Source of the DNA: Coniferiporia sulphurascens
Taxonomy: Eukaryota > Basidiomycota > Agaricomycetes > Hymenochaetales > Hymenochaetaceae
Assembly: GCA_002794785.1 (NCBI GenBank)
Contig: NBBA01000022.1
Location: 124,001 to 188,000 of the forward strand
DNA length: 64,000 bases
Direction of reading: 5' to 3'
Shown here: positions 24,979-36,952 of the stretch, in pieces
How positions within the stretch are numbered: position 1 is the stretch's first letter
How the letters are laid out: every line of letters starts with the position of its first letter
Made by a program: the position numbers and the translations under genes
The notes under the pieces: generated by a model
The model's database searches: none
Told to the model about the DNA's origin: nothing
Seen by the model: the letters and a program-made list of their open reading frames with translations, nothing else

Positions 24979-27900
24979 ATGGACTCCAATGAACACCATC
25001 AGGATATGGAGATACAGGTGCTGAAATCTATCTATCTCAATGAATTCTTCGAAAGCGCCCCTCCCAAGGCTTGGAAGGTAGTTCGACACTTCATCAAGGT
25101 CGAATTGACATTCTGATTTGGACCTCAATGTCTGCGACTTCAGGGGGCGGCAAGGCTTCCAGAATTCAACATCAAGGTAAAGCACGATTTGGCACCGAAG
25201 GCTTTCTTCATTCTAAATGTCAAGTCAGTTCGGACTAGCACGCATTTACTCTGGGACATGCTAACACCATTACTTACAGGTTTCCGAAAGCATACCCGTC
25301 GAAGTCCATACCGATCCTGTCGATCGTCCAATCTAAGGGACTCACGCCGGCTCATTCGACTAAGATTATGAGTCTAATGCATGCCGAAGCTCAAAGGTGT
25401 ATCGGTGGGGAGGCGGTTTTTTCGGTTTGGAGTCCTGTCACTTTTGCAAAAGCAGCTCTCGTTTATCGCCTTCTGCAGATTATTTCGTTTGCGGAGGATT
25501 GGTTGAGGGAGAATTTCAAGGCGCCCAAGGAGGCGAGTGGATTATCGCTTGCCATTGAGATGCAGAACCGCGCCCTCGAAGAGGAGAAAGTGAGCTCCCT
25601 AATCTATACCGAAATGTGGGAGACCTCATGTTGGACAGGCTTTGAAAGAAAAAGAAGAGACTCTCGCAAAGGCCGAGGATGAGAAGGAGAGCCGGTTTGA
25701 AGAACAGTTGCTACAACAAATTGAGCAGGATGCGCATCGGAGGGAAGAGATCCAGCGACAAGAGAAGGAACGCCAGAAGGCAAGAAGGCGTGCACTGTCA
25801 GATGTAACGGAGAAGCCGATGATCGAGACTTCCACCGAGACGTTTGACCACGAAATTGAGGCATTCGGTTTGGTGTTTGACACAGTGCGTTTATACCACG
25901 GACGTCGAGGTTGGTCATTCTTCTATGAAAACAAAGTTGTAAGGGCTCGACTCACCGAGCTGCTAGAGTGGTTGGGTACCACTTACAATGCTGAACCTAT
26001 TTGCGAAGACGCCACTGTTTGCGCGGCTCTAGAACTCCACGTGGTGATCTTCGAGGCAGACTATTATAAGACCCAGCAAGGTAATGTCATCATTGCTTCT
26101 TATCTCCCTCTGCATCTATTTTATAAGGCTTCAACTCCAGGGAAAAAGAAGATCGACCAAGTTGAGAATGAAATCCGACGCCTGACCAAGCTTGATTGTT
26201 ATGATCATATTTTGCGTATCTTCGCAGTCCAGCTGATCAGCACAAGATCGAATGCTCCTGCCCGATTAGCGATCCTTACGGAGAAAAGACCTTCACTCAC
26301 TTTAAGAGACCTTCTCCATGATTGTGACGGCCTTAAGGAAGATCGCGTCAAAGTGAGTAAATGATTAAACAGTTCAACTCACCCGATAATGACAGGCGTA
26401 TATCAGCTATATTTGATGCAAATATGCTCGGGGTTACGTTCAATACATGACGCCGGACTTGTTCATCGCGGTGAGTTGTTTTCACGATTGCTTCCATCTG
26501 GCAGTCATAATCGTATTTCAACGTACTCTCTATGTAGCCATCAACCCGGCCAGCATTGGACTAGTTGACACTGCGACTGGAGCTAAAACCGTTAAATTAA
26601 TGCGTACCGCTTTCTATACCAAGCTTCGTGATTTTCACAAGTCTGAACCGTTCGGACCCAAAGCCGAAGCTGATGCCCCGGAACCACCGCTGCCTGATGA
26701 CTGGTCTGGTTTTACTGTTCTGACCATACTTTAGTCACTGATTTTCTTCTTCATATCGTCACAGGCTCTGTCGTGAGACTCTCGATTCGCCTCTGCTTTA
26801 CACGCGTTGCCGCGATTTGCACTCGGTAGGAATCTTAATACTACAGATGTTATTAGGACTGGATATCGACAGTCGGTATCCAGATCCACGTGCTGCACTG
26901 CTAGATTGTCGGTCTTCTCATGTCTGTTACGAAAACGATTGGTTCTTGACTGAATGTATGCACCGTTTCTGTAGCGGGCATGTCAAGTGGATTATCTCAG
27001 ATCGTGACTGAGTTGCTTAAGCCGAACAAGAAGTCCACAGGCACGCTCAGTGCTAGCGACATTATGGCGAGAATCGGGCGACAGTTTTCCGGTGCGCTCT
27101 CAAAAACCCAAGCCATACCAATAAATGGCGCCCCGGTGCAGCCGGCTGGTAAGTTGGAGCGCCGATTTTTGACCATCTGACAATGCTTAACTTGCTGAAA
27201 TAGACGTCAGAACGCCTGTCGCCCGCATCATTTTCCCTGCCGGGTCTCCGGAGAACAATTACTTCTTGAGTTCTGAGAACAGATTACGAAGAGCAAGTCG
27301 GTGGCGGGAAGATTGGGAACAGTTGGAGGTGCTCGTACGTGACTCATTTTACTGCCGGGTTGAGAAAGCATATAACATCGTCGGTAACAGGGGAGGGGAG
27401 GATTTGGTTCAGTCGTGAAAGCAAGGAATCTTCTGGATAACAGAAACTACGCTGGTAAGTTCACCAAATGGCCAATGGCTGCCATCTTTTCAGTATTCAA
27501 CTTAGAATTTTTTAGTCAAGAAGATCAAACTACGCACTGCTCAAGGCGATAACAAAATATTCCGTGAAGTAAATGCTTTGAGCCGTTTATCCCACCGCTA
27601 CATTGTAAGGTACTACACGACGTGGTTGGAGGAATCCGAACCAACGTCTAGTAATGTCTCTTCGGACTCGGAGCAGGACGGAAGTGGGGATGTGGATGTA
27701 GATGATCAGACGGCTGGCGCCTCCATAACGCGAACCACCAGTGGAGAAGAAAGTTTTAATGATCCCACAAGCATCGACCTCAACGATCTCGTATTGAAAG
27801 AAGACAACCGTACTTCATCATTCCCTAGCATCCACTTCACCTCTGGTGACGTGGCTGACGATAGCAGCGACGAGGAAGAGGCCAATTCAACGCATCTTGT

Positions 27901-30900
27901 GGAGCAGATCAAGCATAATAGGCTTGGGATCGTCACACCACCTCCATTAGTTAGGCGGACATTGTATATTCAAATGGTGCGCTACTCAAGATGAGTCGTA
28001 TATAAACGTCTAACACCGCTGTAGGAGTATGTAGAGCGCCAAACTTTGAGAGAGGTGTGTCAATTGTGGGCGTACCAGGCTTGTCTAATGCTAAGACCTT
28101 ATCTAGCGTATCGCTGAAGGCGTCTCTGAGGATGAGGGGTGGCGCCTATTTCATCAGATCCTGGATGCGCTGGTGCACATGGCGAGCCTCGGAATAGTGA
28201 GCGCTCCTGCGTACACATGAAATAATCGCGCTAACCGACTCCTTTCAGCTGCACCGAGATATCAAGCTGACGAATATCTTCATTGGTGAGCAGTGGGGAT
28301 CTGTTGACACCCATTCGCGGACCCGGCTCTGAAGTCAGCGCTTTCGTCCATAGATTCCAACGGTGATTGCAAAGTCGGAGATTTTGGCTTGGCGACTTCC
28401 AGTCTAGCTGCAGTTGATCCTTCAGACGTGTCTCCCATGTCCGTGTCGACTTTCTCGGACATGACGCTAGATGTTGGCACCCGTTTGTACATCGCTCCCG
28501 AAATCCTTTCCAAGCGTGGTGGCCTAAGGGGCAAGGATCACAGTAAGGCTGATTTGTATAGCCTTGGGGTAAGTATGCTTTTTATTCTACGATGGCCGAC
28601 GTTGACGAGCGTATAATAAGGTTGTATTTTTTGAAATGAACTACATGTTCAGAACCGCGTCGGAGAGAATCTTTGTTATAGAGAATCTGCGTCATCCCGA
28701 TATTATTTTCCCATCGGACTGGGATGCCAAGCGTTCCCATCAAAGAGAAAGTGAGACACTAGTCATGTCGCGGCCGAACAGTCCTAACTCAAGGTCGTTT
28801 TTCATTAGTCATAACATTGTTGCTACAGCATGATCCCAGCCACCGTCCTACGGCCATCCAGCTCTCTCAAAGCCCTCTGCTCCCGCCGAGAATGGAGGAC
28901 GAATATTTTAAAGAGGCTTTGCATACGATGAGTACGTCCGACGAACTTTCTCGCTTAACCTTGCAAATAAGTAATTTATTACTCTTCAAAAAGCTAATCG
29001 CGACAACCGATACTACCCGGCCATTCTGGCCTCCCTATTTTCACGACCTCCTCGTAGTGCTCGAGATCCCCTTTACGATGAAGGCTTTCCTGAAACAGCT
29101 ATTTTGCGACACGGGGTCGTAGAGCACCTCGACCGCATATTTCGTTTACATGGCGCTCGCGATGTAGATGTGCCCTTACTCATGCCGCTCACCGACAGAC
29201 ACACGGAAGATCAGCGCAGGGTCCTTATGCTCGATTCACATGGCGAGATCCTCACTCTTTCTTCAAACGCACTTTTGCCCTTCGCTCGGTTGGCGGCGCG
29301 CAAAGCCCTTACGCGCATTAAGCGATACCATGTTGGGGACACTTACCGCGCGGGTAGCGTCCTAGGTCATCCAGTGGTCTCTACTACCGCTATTTTCGAC
29401 ATCATCACTCCAGATATGATGAACGGACTCGAAGTGGCATCCGCGGAAATGGTCGCTTTGATGGACGAATGCCTGGGTACATTTCCAAACCTATCCAAAA
29501 CCTATCAGATACACGTTTCTCATTCAAAGAGTGCGTCCCTACTTCATATCATCCCTATGCACTACTAAAAACGAGTGCCAGTATCTGAAATTGTCATGGG
29601 CCGGATACCTGAAAACTTACGAGAGTGCGTCATTGATGTCCTGCAAGCAGCAAAGACGACTTCCTCCCAAAGGCGGGCTTCGTTGCAGAAGAAAGGTTTT
29701 CAAAAGAGCATCATCGACGAACTTGAATGGCTTAACGAAGATTGTAAGTTTAATCTACGTGGTGGGAGCTATTGATATTGACGTAACCACTCCAGACGAG
29801 GACGTCACAATGCCCATGATGCGCTTAGAAAAAAACTCGTCTGTTTTTACTGAACCACTGCGACCACTTTTAAAGGAGGTCGGCAAAGTAGTTAGTCTTG
29901 CCATCTCAACCGGACTGCAGTCTAGTGTTGTTCGTATACGACCTCTTATGGTGGGCCGGCGGCATGATTATTTCAAGAATGGGGTGTGCTTTGAAGCTGT
30001 CAACCCTGAGAAGCGAACGGATTTACTCGCCGTCGGTGGCAGGTATGGAGAAGTTCGCTCCTCCTCTTGAACCCACATTAAAACCTGTTCCGATAGATAT
30101 GACCATCTCATCTCCCAATTTTATTCACCTTTGGTGAAGAAGGGACCTTTTGTTGCTGTCGGCCTTCAGATTGCACTCGAGCGGATAACCTCAGCGATCG
30201 CTACCTTCCAAAGCAATTTCCTGACTAACAATCAGCGCTCGTACGACTATTGGAGCGCCCGACGATGTGACGTGTACATCATCTCTTTCCAGCCAGGCTA
30301 CCTTTCCGTACGACTAGAAGTTGCGGCACTATTGTGGAAGCATGGAATTCGCGCGGATTTGATGTATGAGACCGGTGTCTCTGACACAAACATGGAGGGC
30401 TTGGCCGATCTCTGCTATAATGAAGGCATTTTGTAAGCCTAATACTCTTTACTAACCGAACACGACTAATTCCCTGTATAAAGGTTTACGCTCTATCCCA
30501 GGCTAAAGTTGGGACAGACGGAACCTACGGAATTTAAGGTGAAGAGTGTATTACGAGGTACAGAGTACGAAAGTGAGTACACTTTTCCCGGTCGGGATCG
30601 CTAGTGTTTTTATCGTCCTCTGGTAGTTTCGAGACAAGAACTCGTTCCGTGGCTTCGGCAGCAAATCACTGAGCAGAAGAAGATTGATGCGGCGTCATCT
30701 GGTGTGACTGGACTACCCTCTGATGTTGCACCAAGCCCTATGATACCCAGCAAGGATGGTGGCAACAGTGTTGACCTGCAGCTAATCCTTCCCGGTGAAG
30801 GTACGAGCTTGAAGAAGCAACGTAGGACAACAAAGCAGCTCTTCCTCGAACGAGGTATGTGGCATTCTCTCAATGTTTTGGCTGTCTTTTTCAATCGTCT

Positions 30901-31190
30901 CTGCCACAGCATACGAGAAGCGCGTGCGTCTGAGGTCAGCATTACAGTCAGCCACCTCCCCCATGTTGGCCATCGACGTCCCACCGGGGGTATTCGATGC
31001 GCTGGCACGGTCTGATGCTTGGGTCACCGACGACGATGTGTGGCGAAGCATCGTCCCCAGTTTCCCGACGCAACACATGGCATACGCCAATCAAATTCGG
31101 GATGCAGTTGCACGTAGAAAGAGCGATGGTGCTGATTTTCTAATTTTATTCGCGGTCAAGGAGGAGAGAGTGGCATTACTCAGCTTTTAG
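24979..31190 (+). CDS. GCN2: eIF2-alpha kinase Gcn2
   Basis: The general amino-acid control kinase: it senses uncharged tRNA and phosphorylates eIF2-alpha. Every expected region is visible in order. An N-terminal RWD domain (MDSNEHHQDMEIQVLKSIYL ... FPKAYPSKS) binds Gcn1. A charged coiled coil follows (about 25640-25790), then a pseudokinase-like part (about 25.9-27.2 kb). The kinase has the P-loop GRGGFGS at about 27400, YAVKKIKLR, an acidic insert of about 110 residues between lobes, LHRDIKLTNIFI at about 28250, DFGLA at about 28384 and DVGTRLYIAPEIL. A HisRS-like domain (VVEHLDRIFRLHGARDVDVP, LLAVGGRYDHL) and a C-terminal dimerisation/ribosome-binding part end the protein at ALLSF. About 20 short introns are needed. 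I saw no disabling change. Confidence 0.94.
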
Positions 31191-31665
31191 GAAAATGCAT
31201 GCGCGCTTCAGAACACTACAACGACACTGTATGTACATCTATATTGAAAGATTATTTCTTAGCCTCAGATGCAATATGTAATCACGTAATAATGAAGAAA
31301 TCCAAGTCTTTCTCTTACTGTAAATTACCACCAGGCCCACGTCGGATCGTTTGTTATAACGGAAAGTTTTTGAGCGCGGTCGGAAGAACGCGGGATTTGC
31401 CGATACCGGCTCGAATGATGACGTCAGTTTGTGGATCACTGTACAGCTTTTCTTCCTCTAGATCTACTGATATTTAATATTTTGTCCTTTTAGCTCTACC
31501 AACTTGCTTCGAATTTTGACATTTTATATTTCTTTGAAATTCTGCCAAGATAACAGTATCATCCGACTCTACCGATATCCACATTTATGCCGATTTTCTC
31601 AAAACCTGTCCGTCTCCGGGCAGCGCTGCAGGCATGTGAGCCCTACTGACTGTAAGCCACCCAGG
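31191..31665. other. 3' region of GCN2
   Basis: Holds the 3' end of GCN2 and flanking sequence up to the transposable element, including the left target duplication. No gene is seen. Confidence 0.5.
31658..31665 (+). repeat. Left target-site duplication CACCCAGG
   Basis: Identical to the right copy at 32101-32108, immediately flanking the inverted ends of the hAT-like element. Confidence 0.88.
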
Positions 31666-32100
31666 TAGTGTTGTTGGCAAAACTCGCCAGTTTCGCCACC
31701 TACAGTTTCGCCATGGGTTTTGCCGGCGTGGCAAAACTCAAGTGGAATTTTGGGGTTGGCGAAACCGGCGGAATGTGTAAGAACAATTATATAATAATTG
31801 CTATATTCGGTAACGCAACTGTGTCACACAGTTACTAGTAACACTATACACCTTGACTTTTCCAAAACTTTTTCCGATTATGGATGTATTTTAGTGTTAA
31901 CTCGCGCTTATTAGCCATACTTCGTTAAGTAAGTAGTTGATGCATAAATTATTATGGTGGATTAGTCTGTACTATTGAGGTTCTTGTCTTAATTGTATTA
32001 CTAATATTACAATTTCGCCACCCTGGCAAAACCATTCGCCGCGCCAGTTTTGCCGGCGAACTGGCAAAACCGCCTAATTTTAGTTTTGCCCCCAGCACTA
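31666..32100. mobile_element. Non-autonomous hAT-like MITE (435 bp)
   Basis: The left end reads TAGTGTTGTTGGCAAAACT; the right end, read inward on the other strand, is TAGTGCTGGGGGCAAAACT. These match at 16 of 19 positions. A perfect 8-bp direct repeat, CACCCAGG, flanks it at 31658-31665 and 32101-32108. Ends of the YAGNG type with 8-bp duplications are the signature of hAT elements. Subterminal regions are dense in GGCAAAAC/GTTTTGCC and TTCGCC motifs in both orientations. The centre is AT-rich. No coding frame is present, so a transposase from elsewhere must have moved it. The strongly preserved ends suggest fairly recent insertion. Confidence 0.88.
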
Positions 32101-32108
32101 CACCCAGG
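32101..32108 (+). repeat. Right target-site duplication CACCCAGG
   Basis: Perfect 8-bp copy of the sequence at 31658-31665. Confidence 0.88.
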
Positions 32109-32489
32109 TGGTGCCGTGCTCCGACTCCTATGCAGTCGCCTAACTTCGCTGCGGAGCGAACATCTATGGAGATGCATCATTATGATGGCGAAGGGCTAAA
32201 TCGTCAAAAATGGTTTGAGTTTGCTCAGATCTCAGATTGGCTAAAAGTTATCTTAAGCGCCCTTGAAAAAAACAGATTCCGCGTCTCTAGCATACCCCCT
32301 CGACTCATACGTACCTCTTGACCTAAATATTTGTGAAGACGCTGCTCCGACTCCGATACAAGACATTTATTTTTACGGCTGGCGCAAGGAGCAAACAATC
32401 TTGATCTAAACATCATCTCACACTGGCACGTCAGTCCCCACGAAACCTCACCAGGATACGAAATATATACGTCCTTTCCTGAAACCTTG

Positions 32490-33267
32490 ATGATCGTCCG
32501 CTTTCAAGGACCGCTTGTCACACAACCTGCAGTCGCGTATGCTCCCGCAGGTCTACAGAATGGCGAGACTTACTATTCCGGGTCTGGCGCTAGTGTACTT
32601 CCGGCGGGCGCATATACGCAGTCACAGTATAATGTCTATGCCGTCCAAGGCATCAGCCCCAACCCAAATGGCTACGGGTCGGTTTACCGTACGTTGTATC
32701 TATCTCTGCCTTACGACTTCAAATATCTTAACATGCGTGTTCGCGTAATAAAGCCGGACCACTCGTCCCTGGACAACCAGTCGGTCCGAATCAAGCCAGA
32801 CTTGCTGCTCAGCAAGGTGCAGGGCTTAATGGAGTCGGAGGCATGGGGATGGGCTCAGGATTCATGGGTAGTCAGACACCGCTTTCTCTTGCCACACAGC
32901 CGGGCCTTAGTGCGCCCATGTCCTATAATGCCCTTCAGCCACAGGGCGTACCCTACGGAGGAGCCATGGGAGCGGGCTTTGGTATGGGTGGTAACTCAGG
33001 ACTCGGAGATGGAGAAATAGGGGCACAGGAAGACGGCTTAGCGAGGGGCCAGGGATGTTGGAACTGCTGTGGTGCAGAACCCATGGACGATGAGCCTGTG
33101 GATAAGCCATATGCTGCAGGCAATAGGTACGCGGCACAACCTGAAGCGTACGGAAACGGGTACGTCGTCTTTCGAGTTGTCTTAGAGCAGAAGCATTCCA
33201 GAAGCCTAATTTTTTTGTCTTTCGACCTTGCAGCCGTGCGGGTGGCGACGCCTATGGATATTATTAG
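32490..33267 (+). CDS. Gly/Met-rich hypothetical protein with a CxxCC motif
   Basis: No family recognised. Exons 32490-32688, 32754-33159 and 33234-33267 join in phase, giving about 212 residues from the ATG at 32490. A further upstream exon (32130-32330 is open) is possible, because the first residues (MIVRFQG) may be intron read-through before an acceptor at about 32508. The sequence is Gly, Ala, Pro, Gln and Tyr-rich (YAPAGLQNGETYYSGSG, then GVGGMGMGSGFMG). A short cysteine cluster, GCWNCCG, precedes a Tyr/Gly-rich end (GRAGGDAYGYY). It is probably disordered. The hAT-like element lies about 390 bp upstream, so it could affect the promoter. Confidence 0.6.
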
Positions 33268-33979
33268 CATGGCTGAGGAGGCAGCCTACGACAGTTCGTG
33301 CCGGACCGCTTTTCATCTCGCCCGACCCGGTTCGCACCTGTGAGTATCCATTCCTTTGCAAAAAGATACGCAGTACCTGATACACTTGGTTCCTTTCTCT
33401 AGTTTTTTTTTGAGTGCCCTCCATCAGCTGGTGTTCTCGCACCGTCAGCTCACTAAACTCGTCGTACCGTTTGGCCAAAATAATTTCATGGGCGATGTGA
33501 AGGGTGTCATTCAACGTATTTCTCTCCTAATTTTGCTTTTATGGACAGTTAATAGGACATATCCTCGTAAATAGACGCGCTCATTTCTAGGGATGTAAGA
33601 TGCTGTTTGTGTTATTTTACTTCCGGACAGGCTGAACCGGCGTATAATTGCCATATACCGCGACTATATACATGCGTATGCATCACTACTATTGTCGTGT
33701 ACACCGTAGATTATTAGTATTTTGCTACTTACAGTTTTCCTTCAACTTGTCTAAGGACTGTCGGTCAAACCGGTTACGTAATATAATATATGTCTCGGTA
33801 CGTCAGGATACCAATTATGGAAATAGAGTTTGCTTCCATCGGCTATAACTGGTCTCACATCGCACAACACTGCTCGCCCTCCACAGCCGACTCTCTTCAC
33901 ACTCCTGCTCTCGACTGTCACCTCTGTCGAGTCCAGCGTCGTTGTTTCAGTGCCACTTTACTAAATAACGTCTCGTATA
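33268..33979. other. Intergenic region
   Basis: AT-rich, with no supported gene. It should contain the promoter of the KNH-like gene at 33980. Confidence 0.5.
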
Positions 33980-34649
33980 ATGACCCGTCTGACGTCGTCC
34001 ATGAGCGGCATCGTTGACCTTTTGGTTTTCGTGCTGACGGCCCTTATCGCTGCTGACACGGCTTGTGCGAAGGCGATCCCATTTGCGGGTCTAAACGCTC
34101 GGCAGCTAGCAAAGCCCATGGAGAAAAGGGACGTATGGACACCAGCCATTACTTCTCCAGTCGAGGGCGACATATGGATGGCTGGAGACACGGTGCAGGT
34201 CACTTGGTAGGTCTCGGTCTTATCTGCAAGGAGTTTGGTTCTCTGATATACTCCTTCTTTCTGTTCGTCTTTCTTCCTTTTGACTCGACGACACCAGGTC
34301 AATCGAAAACCCGCCCTCGCAAGTGACGAACCCAAACGGGATGGTCGTTTTGCGCACCACGAATGGATTTGTGCAGGGGCCTGGCGGTTTGGCCGAGCCC
34401 CTCGCGGGAAACTTCTCACTTTACGATGGGATTGTCAATGTGCAGGTGCCTGATGTACCGTCCCGGGACGATTACCAAGTTGTCTGTAAGTGCACTTTTA
34501 TTTGCCCTATATGCGTGGGGCACAAGGCGGCCGTGAGGCTGACGGTTATTTCCCTCTACCCAGTATTCGGCGACTCGGGCAACGAGAGTCCGTTTTTCAC
34601 AATTGGCAACCCCATGCTGGCCTTCGGAACTTCTGATGGTATCTTCTAA
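33980..34649 (+). CDS. Secreted Kre9/KNH-type Ig-like domain protein
   Basis: A small secreted or cell-wall protein of 166 residues. Exons 33980-34206, 34298-34485 and 34564-34649 total 501 nt. The N-terminus has a hydrophobic signal (IVDLLVFVLTALIAADTACA). The rest is one Ig-like domain of the Kre9/Knh1 and Ser-Thr-rich GPI-anchored family: DVWTPAITSPVEGDIWMAGD, then VQVTWSIENPP. Later strands are NFSLYDGIVNVQVPDVP and SPFFTIGN. Most relatives continue into a Ser/Thr-rich stalk with a GPI signal; here the protein ends soon after the domain (FGTSDGIF), so it may be freely secreted. The family is linked to beta-1,6-glucan assembly in yeast, but this copy's role is unknown. Confidence 0.85.
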
Positions 34650-35391
34650 TGTACCCGCACACATCAGGGTGCGGACAGCCAGCCCCCAGCACCGCATACA
34701 GCGGATATGTTGATTATGTCCGCGTCTGGGCTCCTTCTATTCCTTTCTTTTACCATTACACTTGGACATTTTTCTTTTCTTCGGCCCTTTGTAGTTGTGG
34801 GCGTTGACCTGCTTCAGTTTAATGTAACGAGACATACTCGATTTTTGTTTCGACATTGTAACACATGTACACACCTATCCCTGTAATTTTTGGCTCACCG
34901 GCTTCGCATGCGTTGATGTACGTACTTAGCTCTGAGAGTGTAACACTTTTGATACTACTTGTGACGCACATGAGTTTGATAGTTTGATTCGAATCCATAC
35001 AAATTCGAGACGGACGTTAACATACGGACAAATATATTGTGAAAAAGCATAGTAAATAGTGGTTTATAAACTGTGTTAAGTTTTATGTGTTAGATTGATC
35101 ATATTGATTAAAAACGATATTATATGTAGGTATTTGTTTATGACAAGAACGGAAATGAAATTGTTCGGATGATGTCTCTAACAAGAAATTCAGTGGAAGC
35201 GGGCGCTGGTATTATTTTCATCACTGGAGCTACCACTCTAGCCGTCAAGCGAGAACTCCTTTTTATCCGCAGCGGACCATTTTGTGAGGTCCCATGTGGG
35301 TGGACCGCGCTGGGGGACGCGCTGGGCTCCTGCAAGCTTTCTATAGGATGCATTAATCAACTGTTTGGTTGGTCGGTCGGAGCGGTATTGC
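34650..35391. other. AT-rich convergent intergenic region
   Basis: Holds the 3' ends of the KNH-like gene and the minus-strand hypothetical gene. Short frames near 35140-35430 exist on both strands without support. Confidence 0.5.
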
Positions 35392-36338
35392 TTACCCTTT
35401 GTACTCCTTCCAAACGGACGTTATTTTGAGACTCGCATGACTATATCCCGAATCCTCAGCCGTAGCGTCGCTGTACCATACAGAATCTTCATCTTCATCG
35501 TCGTCGTCATCATCGTCGCTGTCATCTTCCCCCGGCAGCCTGTCGCCCCTTCGCGTCCTTTCTGCCTGGCTGAGGGCCCTTACAAACACCTCATACGCGT
35601 GCACTCGCGCAGCCTTGATCTGCGCACGCTCATCGGTCGTGCGCGACCCAAAGAGCTTGCAGCCGAAGCCCTTCAAAACCTTATTATACGAGCACCCCAC
35701 GGAACCCATGGTATCGCCCCAGTTCGCCATGCGCCGGAGGGTTTCCTCCAGGCCTGGGAGCGTCGCCTCGTTAAGCAGCGGCGGTTTGGCCGAGGCGAGC
35801 GCGCGCACCGTCACGACTAAAAGGGCACCGTACGCCTTGTCGGTGGCGATGACGCGGTGCCCATCGTCGACCACTTTAGGACATGTCAGATGCGGCGTGA
35901 CCAATGAGGAAGAGAGAGAAAAGGGTACGCACTCGCCCAGTCGGAGCACGTATCCATGAACTCGGTGAGCGCGTCTAGCGCGTGCCACGCGTCGAGCCAC
36001 TTTTTTCGCGTAACGAGGGCGTGTATCGAGCTCAACGAGCCGTCGATGAGGTCGAGGATCGCGTATCCGCGGAAATCTAGACATATGTGAGCTATGAACT
36101 TCAGTGGCGGAAACGACACGTACCGTTGTAGACATAGACACCATGCATGTCAGGATTGCGGTTGTTAGCCTTTACGAGGAGCTTTTCGAGCCACTCGTAG
36201 GCGGAGGTGTGCATGAGCACACCATCCGGCGAGAAGGTATAGTCCCGCGGCAAAGTGGACTAATTGGAGGACGTTTGCGGTGAGTGGTGAATTGGTAGAT
36301 GAAAGTGCACCTACTGTCTCTGAACTATTATTCGACAT
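35392..36338 (-). CDS. Hypothetical protein with a poly-Asp C-terminal region
   Basis: Not recognised. Four exons, 36338-36315, 36259-36124, 36076-35933 and 35873-35392, sum to 786 nt and 261 residues. The ATG at 36338 is chosen because the open frame upstream lacks another. The N-terminal half is helical and resembles a compact domain (SAYEWLEKLLVKANN, FRGYAILDLIDGSL, KKWLDAWHALDALTEFMDT). The C-terminal part has an Asp/Glu run (EDDSDDDDDDDEDEDS) followed by Tyr/Ser-rich sequence. It is probably soluble; no signal peptide is seen. All intron phases agree, which supports a real gene. It shares a divergent upstream region of about 610 bp with the GT90 gene. Confidence 0.72.
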
Positions 36339-36952
36339 GATGGGGATTTTTTCGAAAGACAATGCTGGCGTTAACCGCAACGCGACATAGACAAATCGTG
36401 GCGGTGTCGGGGCGGAGCTTTGTCTGGGCTGACGCGACCATCCTGGCGCATTTCGCGTCGTAAACGAGATTCGAAGGCCAGATTCGACTCCTTTGCCGCT
36501 TTGAGGACCGTCGTACCCCGTTCCGTATTCCGGAAAAGTTTGTTGCTTCCGTCCGGTTGAGGGCCCAGACTCAGCTGAGTCCTGACTGAAGAAAACAGGC
36601 ACCGACGCCAGGGCCAAATGCAACTCGAAAGTCACATGATCTCTTGTCACATTTCCTCCAGAGTTCGCAGACGGTCTACAGAAAAAGACAGATACAGTAG
36701 GTCAATAATACGTGGCCAGCCTGTAGCAGGAGATCAGCCCTCCGCCGTCGTCTTTCACACTGAACCATTGAATTATGCTGGGTCTTTTTTACCTAGAACG
36801 ATCTAGCCGGATATACCGACTATCTGGTCCGGCGTAAGAGCGCTTCGGTCCCTGGACGTGCTTCCCCTGGCATTTTAATGCGGATGCCGTGTCCTCATCA
36901 CTGTTCGCGCTCAGAGTAGTTCGCCCGTCATTTTGCCTTCCCCCCCGTTCAC
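36339..36952. promoter_or_regulatory. Divergent promoter region
   Basis: Lies between the start codons of the hypothetical gene (minus) and the GT90 gene (plus). The part next to the minus gene is open in that gene's frame for about 100 codons but has no ATG. Confidence 0.45.

Noticed and set aside
34975..35000. Possible tRNA T-arm (GATTCGAATCC)
   Set aside because: No matching A box, acceptor stem or anticodon arm upstream.
35392..36144. Single 250-codon minus-strand frame
   Set aside because: Its first part reads through two introns in the wrong frame; only the 3' part (35873-35392) is an exon of the spliced gene.
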